In this document: positions 7,857 to 11,797 of the stretch, piece after piece
How the letters are laid out: each line of letters starts with the position of its first letter
Numbering within the stretch: position 1 is the stretch's first letter
Origin: CAWVWF01 sp963933885
GTDB lineage: Bacteria > Bacteroidota > Bacteroidia > Flavobacteriales_C > GCA-002722245
Assembly: GCA_963933885.1 (NCBI GenBank)
Contig: CAWVWF010000105.1
Coordinates: 1 to 11,797, forward strand
Length of the DNA: 11,797 bases
Direction of reading: 5' to 3'
Notes under the pieces: model-generated
Told to the model about the DNA's origin: nothing
The model's database searches: none
Seen by the model: only the letters and a program-made list of their open reading frames with translations
Made by a program: the position numbers and the translations under genes

Positions 7857-9242
7857 CTATTTAAATAACTTCTTCCTAAGTCCCAAACAAAACAGCCAAG
7901 TCGTTGTTGATTGATTTACTCCAGATGGCGCTTCTATGTTTTCAATATTATAAAGTCCTAAACGATAAGACAGATACAATTCATCTATTGATTTAATAAA
8001 ACTTGCTTCAATACTAGCCTTAAATGTTAGTCCCAGGTTCAACCTCTTCATAGGCGCTTCTGTTTGAGCATCATTACCAGTAAACCAATTATACTTGGCC
8101 CCATCTTCTATCTCTTGAGTACCTAAAATTCCAATATCTAGGAAAGGTCCAAAAGTTAACATTAATTTCGAGTTAGGAATCTCATAATTCCCATATAAAT
8201 GTGTTCCAAAATACAAAGCTGTAAGATCCATTCTAGAGTTGTAGTCAGATTCTTTTAATTTAAATTTAAGAATAGAAAACGTTCCTCCAGCCTCTAAATG
8301 GAAAACATTATTAATAGCAGGAAACTTATAATCCAAACCCACTTTTGCAGCAACTTGAGGTGTATACTTTACTTCAATAGGTTGCTCTTTAGAAGTATTA
8401 AAATAGATTGCTCCATATGAAAGAGCTGTGTTAACAAAAATCCGATTTCTAACAGATTCTTCAGTCTTAGGAATAATTTGTTTAGATCTATCGGTCACCT
8501 CATCTTGAGAACTAATTTTGGAATTCCTAGTACTTAACCCTAACAGATCTTTGGTATAAATATCTCTTTTAACTTTATGTTCTTCAGCTTTTTTAAACTC
8601 ACTTTTATCTACACTTATACGTATTAATGAATCTTCTAATACAATCAGAAAATAAAGCTCTTTATTTTCCTTTAATATTTGTGCTTTTTTGTAATCTTCT
8701 TGTTTAACTGCTAATTCAATATTTGACTCAAGTTTTTTTAGATAATTTCCATTTTGCTTCTCTTGTTCAAATTCAACTAAATCAATTGACTCTTCATTAT
8801 TTCGATCGACAGTTTTTTCTTTTATATTAATATTCGTTGCCAATCGAGGTAACGTTTCAAATAAGGAGTCATTCTCCAATTTATACATTGCTCCAGTTAT
8901 TGGGTCTACAGCCAACATTCCAATAAAACCAACTATTATATTCCCAAAATACCAACTATCCAGTTTAGAATTTAAAGGAGCAATCACAGTATCAAAACCT
9001 TCTTTTGTGAATTCAACTTGATAAGTTGCCTTTTGAAAAAAACCAGAACCTGATTTTAATTCAACAATTGCTGGTGTACTTCCTGAGTACACTTCTTTCC
9101 CTTTCTTGTTTGTAATTGATATTTCCGATTTTGAAGGTGAACTATCAATGGAGATTGGGTATTTACTTGTACTAACTATACTTGCACAACTCGATAAAAC
9201 TATCATACTCACTACTACACCCCCCTTCGTAATTATCCCCAT
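7857..9242 (-). CDS. Lipoprotein with PEGA-like N-terminal domain and outer-membrane-barrel-like C-terminus
   Basis: This 461-residue protein has a lipoprotein signal (lipobox LSSC, Cys19). Residues about 27-125 resemble a PEGA-type lipoprotein family: YPISIDSSPSKSEISI, then YQVEFTKEGFDTVI, then a hydrophobic WYFGNIIVGFIGMLAVD and ITGAMYKL. Residues about 148-235 are charged and helical (for example QEDYKKAQILKENKELY and SEFKKAEEHKVKRD), likely a coiled-coil or helical-hairpin spacer. Residues about 268-461 have alternating hydrophobic strands with Gly/Tyr turns and an FCLGLRKKLF end, like the small outer-membrane beta-barrel (OMP_b-brl) proteins of Bacteroidota. A lipid anchor plus a barrel-like domain is unusual. 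The start at 9242 gives a charged n-region and a proper signal; no better upstream start is seen. The gene is alone and convergent with the expansin gene. Function unknown; domain names are from pattern memory. Confidence 0.8.
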   Translation of the reverse strand: MGIITKGGVVVSMIVLSSCASIVSTSKYPISIDSSPSKSEISITNKKGKEVYSGSTPAIVELKSGSGFFQKATYQVEFTKEGFDTVIAPLNSKLDSWYFGNIIVGFIGMLAVDPITGAMYKLENDSLFETLPRLATNINIKEKTVDRNNEESIDLVEFEQEKQNGNYLKKLESNIELAVKQEDYKKAQILKENKELYFLIVLEDSLIRISVDKSEFKKAEEHKVKRDIYTKDLLGLSTRNSKISSQDEVTDRSKQIIPKTEESVRNRIFVNTALSYGAIYFNTSKEQPIEVKYTPQVAAKVGLDYKFPAINNVFHLEAGGTFSILKFKLKESDYNSRMDLTALYFGTHLYGNYEIPNSKLMLTFGPFLDIGILGTQEIEDGAKYNWFTGNDAQTEAPMKRLNLGLTFKASIEASFIKSIDELYLSYRLGLYNIENIEAPSGVNQSTTTWLFCLGLRKKLFK

Positions 9243-9268
9243 TACTTTTATTTTATAATTTTCGAACC

Positions 9269-9283
9269 GTTCTTGTTAAGAAC
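9269..9283 (-). promoter_or_regulatory. Inverted repeat upstream of the lipoprotein gene
   Basis: GTTCTT-GTT-AAGAAC is a perfect 6-bp inverted repeat with a 3-base centre, lying 27 bases upstream of the minus-strand ATG. Its position would suit an operator, or a hairpin in the leader. It is flanked on both sides by GAACCG. No TAnnTTTG match was found near it on the minus strand. Confidence 0.3.
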
Positions 9284-9646
9284 CGATTTATTTAAAGTTA
9301 ACCATTTCCAGAAATACAACACCTAAATTTCTACCGATAATTTAAAATACTTATTATAACTAAACTCTAGGAACATTAGGGTCAGACCCATAGTAAATAA
9401 CACGAAAAAACACTTATAACCAACTGAAAAACAACGACTAATAAGATTCGTATTTAAAAAATTCTCATTAAAAAAATTGATGAAATTTTCTCAGTAAACA
9501 CCGATTATAAATCGGATAGTTTACCTTCTAGATTACGCTCCGCTAAATCAAAAAGTACAGTAGTGATAGATAAAAAATTACAATTGGTGACATTTTTTTT
9601 GAAGAGCTTCAATTAACCTCATAAAAAAAGCCTTAACTCAGTGGAG
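9284..9646. other. Gene-free stretch with palindromes and an inverted repeat copy
   Basis: I see no credible gene here. The stretch holds an 11-base palindrome with an unpaired centre, GGGTCAGACCC (9379-9389), and an inverted copy of the post-gene repeat (9494-9559). Otherwise it is AT-rich. It marks the left border of the rearranged repeat zone. Confidence 0.6.
9494..9559 (-). repeat. Post-gene repeat, inverted copy
   Basis: Read on the minus strand, this matches the repeat at 10611: GTACTTTTTGATTT, then TAATCTAGAAGG, then the hairpin CCGATTTATAATCGG (9501-9515 as its complement), then GGTGTTTA. The spacer between GATTT and TAATC differs (AGCGGAGCG here, GAATGAAATGG in the plus copies) but the GATT/AATC pairing is kept. 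Unlike the plus copies it has no sorting-domain fragment or terminator beside it. Confidence 0.7.
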
Positions 9647-9724
9647 TAATGGGGACGTTCACCAAGTAAACAATGTGACAAAGAAGTCCTGTCGTATCAG
9701 AACCTTGATAATCGTGCCTGTAAT
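9647..9724 (+). repeat. REP-like palindromic element, copy 1
   Basis: A 78-bp element runs from TAATGGGGACGTTCACC to CCTGTAAT. Its right arm (TTGATAATCGTGCC) carries four changes from the pairing sequence TTGGTGAACGTCCC, so the terminal stem is damaged. GGAG lies directly before the left TAAT. The right end abuts a truncated expansin-like reading frame. Confidence 0.85.
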
Positions 9725-10032
9725 ATTCAGAAGTTACAACAAATGAAGTATTAAAATCTTTTAGAATTACTGATATTTATGGAGAAGAAATTATTGTTTC
9801 TGACATTTCTTTTGCTGCTGATCCAGCATGTGGAGCAAATACCTCTACTAGTTTAATTAAAAATTTAAACTATGTTTCCATATTCCCTAACCCAGCTAAT
9901 AACAGAATTACACTAGAAGGTTTAGAAGATGTTGAAACTATCCAAATCATTAACTTAAACGCACTAGTTTTACTTACTAAAGTATTAGGAGGAAATGATT
10001 CTTCTGGATCTATTGATATTTCAAAAAAGTAA
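9724..10032 (+). pseudogene. Truncated expansin/T9SS sorting-domain fragment 1
   Basis: An open but startless frame of about 100 codons (from GTT at 9733) matches the end of expansin D2 (VTTNEVLKSFRITDIYGEEI) and most of the T9SS sorting domain (YVSIFPNPANNRITLEGLED) of the gene at 6230-7540. An in-frame TAA at 9721 belongs to the preceding REP-like element, and no start codon is available. The frame ends early: after SIDIS it reads KK-stop where the intact gene continues NLASGIYVAKM. It lacks 15 codons present in the intact gene, as does fragment 2. There are no internal stops or frameshifts. Confidence 0.88.
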
Positions 10033-10069
10033 TGGGGACGTTCACCAAAAAGTAATGGGGACGTTCACC
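10024..10069 (+). repeat. 23-bp tandem duplication of the element's left end
   Basis: The unit AAAAAG-TAATGGGGACGTTCACC occurs at 10024-10046 and again directly at 10047-10069. The first copy supplies the stop codon of fragment 1; the second is the start of REP-like copy 2. It looks like replication slippage or a failed or nested insertion of the element's left end. Confidence 0.9.
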
Positions 10070-10130
10070 AAGTAAACAATGTGACAAAGAAGTCCTGTCA
10101 TATCAGAACCTTGGTAATCGTGCCTGTAAT
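10053..10130 (+). repeat. REP-like palindromic element, copy 2
   Basis: A 78-bp element, nearly identical to copy 1, has right arm TTGGTAATCGTGCC (three changes from perfect pairing, shared with copy 1). It lacks the GGAG seen before copies 1, 3 and 4, having AAAAAG instead. Its right end abuts sorting-domain fragment 2. Confidence 0.85.
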
Positions 10131-10507
10131 ATTCAGGAGTTACAACAAATGAAGTATTAAAATCTTTTAGAATCACTGATGTTTATGGTGAGGAAATTAT
10201 TGTTTCTGACATTTCTTTTGCTGCTGATCCAGCATGTGGAGCAAATACCTCTACTAGTTTAATTAAAAATTTAAACTATGTTTCCATATTCCCTAACCCA
10301 GCTAATAACAGAATTACACTAGAAGGTTTAGAAGATGTTGAAACTATCCAAATCATTAACTTAAACGCACTAGTTTTACTTACTAAAGTATTAGGAGGAA
10401 ATGATTCTTCTGGATCTATTGATATTTCAAACTTAGCTTCAGGAATTTATGTTGCTAAAATGACTGGATTAAACAATACAGGTACTGCTACTTTCGTAAA
10501 GAAGTAA
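10130..10507 (+). pseudogene. Truncated expansin/T9SS sorting-domain fragment 2
   Basis: This is an open, startless frame of about 122 codons from GTT at 10139. It encodes the end of expansin D2 and a complete T9SS sorting domain (YVSIFPNPANNRITLEG through SNLASGIYVAKM to TATFVKK). Like fragment 1 it has an in-frame TAA just upstream (10127), inside the REP-like element. The first 96 bases match the intact gene at 7127 with one difference, the middle diverges (STSLIKNLNYV), and the end is again almost identical. Relative to the intact gene, 45 bases are missing between CCAGCA direct repeats. It is followed by a homologous terminator. No start or promoter is evident, so translation as an independent protein is unlikely. 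Confidence 0.88.
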
Positions 10508-10528
10508 TCAATACTTTATAATATTGAA

Positions 10529-10562
10529 AAGGCTGTTACAATTATTGTCACAGCCTTTTTTT
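10529..10562 (+). terminator. Terminator after sorting-domain fragment 2
   Basis: A 13-bp stem, AAGGCTGTTACAA / TTGTCACAGCCTT, with one T-C mismatch and a TTA loop, is followed by seven T residues in total at the 3' side. It is homologous to the expansin terminator at 7561, which has A-T and T-A pairs where this one has two G-C pairs. Confidence 0.88.
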
Positions 10563-10610
10563 ATGCCCAACAAATCAAAAGAATGAAAATTTAATACTAG
10601 TAACACTCCA

Positions 10611-10678
10611 GTACTTCTTGATTTGAATGAAATGGTAATCTAGAAGATAAAAGTTCCGATTTATAATCGGTATTTAAC
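10611..10678 (+). repeat. Post-gene repeat, copy B
   Basis: GTACTTCTTGATTTG is followed by GGTAATCTAGAAG and the perfect hairpin CCGATT-TAT-AATCGG (10656-10670). It lies downstream of sorting-domain fragment 2 and its terminator, as copy A lies downstream of the intact expansin gene. Confidence 0.85.
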
Positions 10679-10787
10679 TCCAACTCATTATACTTAATTT
10701 ATCGAATATCAATTATAACCTAGCGAAGCCAACAAAAAAATCAGGTATTAAATTACACTTCTCGAAATAAAGAAACACGAAATGGAG

Positions 10788-10866
10788 TAATGGGGACGTT
10801 CACCAACGTAAACAATGTGACAAAGAAGTCCTGTCGTATCAGAACCTTGGTGAACGTCCCTGTAAT
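10788..10866 (+). repeat. REP-like palindromic element, copy 3
   Basis: A 79-bp element with an intact terminal stem: GGGACGTTCACCAA pairs perfectly with TTGGTGAACGTCCC over 14 bp. GGAG precedes the left TAAT and TAAT ends the element. The internal part contains GTGACAAAGAAGTCCTGTC, able to form a small GACA/TGTC hairpin. It is identical to copy 4. Confidence 0.9.
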
Positions 10867-10913
10867 TGTGCAACAAATCAAAAGAATGAAAATTTAATAC
10901 TAGTAACACTCCA

Positions 10914-10981
10914 GTACTTCTTGATTTGAATGAAATGGTAATCTAGAAGATAAAAGTTCCGATTTATAATCGGTATTTAAC
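10914..10981 (+). repeat. Post-gene repeat, copy C
   Basis: Identical to copy B because it lies within the 299-bp duplication. The hairpin CCGATTTATAATCGG is at 10959-10973. Confidence 0.85.
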
Positions 10982-11090
10982 TCCAACTCATTATACTTAA
11001 TTTATCGAATATCAATTATAACCTAGCGAAGCCAACAAAAAAATCAGGTATTAAATTACACTTCTCGAAATAAAGAAACACGAAATGGAG

Positions 11091-11169
11091 TAATGGGGAC
11101 GTTCACCAACGTAAACAATGTGACAAAGAAGTCCTGTCGTATCAGAACCTTGGTGAACGTCCCTGTAAT
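11091..11169 (+). repeat. REP-like palindromic element, copy 4
   Basis: A 79-bp element identical to copy 3, with the perfect 14-bp terminal stem, a preceding GGAG and a closing TAAT. Its right end abuts the last 13 codons of a sorting-domain reading frame. Confidence 0.9.
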
Positions 11170-11172
11170 ACG

Positions 11173-11214
11173 GGATTAAACAATACAGGTACTGCTACTT
11201 TCGTAAAGAAGTAA
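11173..11214 (+). pseudogene. T9SS sorting-domain tail fragment 3
   Basis: Thirteen codons plus a stop encode GLNNTGTATFVKK, the extreme C-terminus of the expansin-type sorting domain, at DNA level the same as the end of fragment 2. It is followed by a homologous terminator and post-gene repeat D. Everything upstream of this tail has been replaced by the REP-like element. Confidence 0.88.
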
Positions 11215-11234
11215 TCAATATTTATAATATTGAA

Positions 11235-11269
11235 AAGGCTGTTACAATAATTGTAACAGCCTTTTTTTT
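11235..11269 (+). terminator. Terminator after sorting-domain tail 3
   Basis: A perfect 13-bp stem, AAGGCTGTTACAA / TTGTAACAGCCTT, with a TAA loop, is followed by a run of T residues. It is homologous to the hairpins at 7561 and 10529. It now follows only a gene remnant, yet has the best-paired stem of the three. Confidence 0.92.
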
Positions 11270-11308
11270 ATGCCCAATAAATAAAAGAATGAAAATTCAA
11301 CGCAAACC

Positions 11309-11376
11309 GTACTTCTTGATTTGAATGAAATGGTAATCCAGAAGATAAAAGATCCGATTATATATCTTTGGTGTAA
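11309..11376 (+). repeat. Post-gene repeat, copy D
   Basis: GTACTTCTTGATTTG and GGTAATCCAGAAG are conserved. The right hairpin is degenerate (GATCCGATTATATATC). It follows terminator 3 at the usual spacing, so the order sorting-domain end, terminator, repeat is preserved here too. Confidence 0.75.
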
Positions 11377-11532
11377 TTAAAAAAGCGAAATATAACCGCT
11401 CAAAAAGAGTCCTTTTTTGACGCGTTAAAAACCTATCAAACAATTACTAACGCTCAGTTACTATTGATTTTTCAGAGCAGGACTGTCCCGATTTATTAAA
11501 AAGCAATAACCGTGAGAGGTTGTATCGTTATA
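11377..11532. other. Gene-free stretch at the right border of the repeat zone
   Basis: No open frame is supported. It holds an imperfect inverted repeat around CAAAAAGAGTCCTTTTTTG (11401-11419) and a 9-base palindrome with an unpaired centre, GGACTGTCC (11480-11488). A weak hairpin, AACC/GGTT, near 11506-11522 lies beyond the stop of the minus-strand gene, but it is too poor to call a terminator. Confidence 0.4.
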
Positions 11533-11797
11533 TTAATTGTCAGCTGTTAAAACTACACCTTTGTTATTTAGTAATAACAAAGCGTTTAGTTTTGCTTCTA
11601 ACGCTGCGAGTTTTTTAGCTGTTTCGGTTGATATTATTTTTACGCTTGAGGCTTCTGATTTTATGGTTTCGATTTCTTGTTTTTGAGCCTTTATTTCTTC
11701 TTGTTGAGATTCGTTTGCTACTTTTTCTGTAGCTATTTCCGCTTTCTGAGATTCAATAATCACCTGTTGAGAATCTATTTGTTCTTGAAGGGCTCTC
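11533..11797 (-). CDS. C-terminal coiled-coil end of an unidentified protein (5' part outside window)
   Basis: The frame is open from the right edge to a stop at 11533-11535, giving about 87 residues. The GTG at 11763 is internal (preceded by ALQEQIDSQQ), so this is the 3' end of a longer gene. The sequence is rich in Gln, Glu, Lys and Ala in heptad-like order (IESQKAEIATEKVANESQ, then EEIKAQKQEIETIKSEAS, then AKKLAALEAKLNALL) and ends LNNKGVVLTADN. This is a coiled coil, likely a trimerising or oligomerising tail. Similar C-termini follow the S74 intramolecular-chaperone domain of Bacteroidota tail-fibre-like surface proteins, but that domain would lie outside the window, so identity remains open. 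No sorting-domain motif is present. Confidence 0.65.
   Translation of the reverse strand, partial: RALQEQIDSQQVIIESQKAEIATEKVANESQQEEIKAQKQEIETIKSEASSVKIISTETAKKLAALEAKLNALLLLNNKGVVLTADN

Larger units (their letters stand above)
10568..10866 (+). repeat. 299-bp near-tandem direct repeat, unit 1
   Basis: This block runs from CAACAAATCAAAAG to the right end of REP-like copy 3. By eye it is identical, base for base, to 10871-11169; the two are separated by TGTG. It contains post-gene repeat B and one REP-like element and no gene. Confidence 0.93.
10871..11169 (+). repeat. 299-bp near-tandem direct repeat, unit 2
   Basis: This is the second unit of the perfect duplication, offset 303 bases from unit 1. 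It ends exactly with REP-like copy 4, after which a short sorting-domain tail begins. Confidence 0.93.

Noticed and set aside
9724..10507. Two new small genes encoding sorting-domain proteins
   Set aside because: Neither frame has a start codon. In-frame TAA codons at 9721 and 10127 lie directly upstream within the REP-like elements, and the proteins would begin mid-domain. They are called pseudogene fragments.
9647..11169. CRISPR array
   Set aside because: The repeats are irregularly spaced (about 406, 735 and 303 bases), are themselves 78-79 bp, and are separated by duplicated gene and noncoding blocks rather than unique short spacers. No cas gene is present.
9647..11169. Integron-type cassette array with attC sites
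   Set aside because: The cassette-like layout is suggestive, but the palindromes lack the RYYYAAC / GTTRRRY core sites, the fragments have no start codons, and no integrase is visible.
11398..11423. Terminator of the minus-strand coiled-coil gene
   Set aside because: The A/T-only stem has a bulge and no T run follows on the minus strand, and it lies over 100 bases beyond the stop.
11533..11763. Complete small gene starting at GTG 11763
   Set aside because: The frame stays open to the window edge with the same coiled-coil pattern upstream (ALQEQIDSQQ), so the GTG is an internal valine codon of a longer gene.

Overview
The window looks like the chromosome of a low-GC Bacteroidota bacterium, most likely a flavobacterium. 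Evidence: AT-rich codon use, a type IX secretion (T9SS) C-terminal sorting domain, a DUF4837 lipoprotein, a two-lipoyl-domain oxoglutarate dehydrogenase E2, and a Bacteroidota-style TTG / TAnnTTTG promoter. No rRNA, tRNA, CRISPR array or transposase gene is visible.

Layout. Bases 1-3280 hold the 3' part of sucA (oxoglutarate dehydrogenase E1) and complete sucB (E2), closed by a strong terminator. Bases 3436-6001 form a second unit: a promoter, an MltD-like lytic transglycosylase with two LysM domains, and 14 bases later a DUF4837 lipoprotein. Bases 6230-7594 carry a secreted expansin-like protein (chitin/cellulose-binding-like N-terminus, Thr-Gly linker, expansin D1 and D2, T9SS sorting domain) with its own terminator. 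Bases 7857-9242, on the minus strand, encode a lipoprotein with a PEGA-like N-terminus and a barrel-like C-terminus. Bases 11533-11797 hold the end of a coiled-coil protein entering from the right edge, also on the minus strand.

The unusual part is 9243-11376. It is gene-poor and built from rearranged pieces: (i) four copies of a 78-79 bp palindromic REP-like element with ends GGGGACGTTCACC / GGTGAACGTCCC; (ii) 5'-truncated but open copies of the 3' end of an expansin-like gene (end of D2 plus sorting domain); (iii) copies of that gene's terminator and of a conserved repeat that follows it; (iv) a perfect 299-bp near-tandem duplication. The right edge of each of the four elements coincides with a junction between blocks. 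I read this as the remains of a lost expansin paralogue that was repeatedly broken and duplicated at REP-like elements. A more speculative reading is a store of silent sorting-domain sequence available for recombination with the intact gene at 6230-7540.

The left half is ordinary core metabolism and envelope maintenance. The right half is accessory and rapidly changing.
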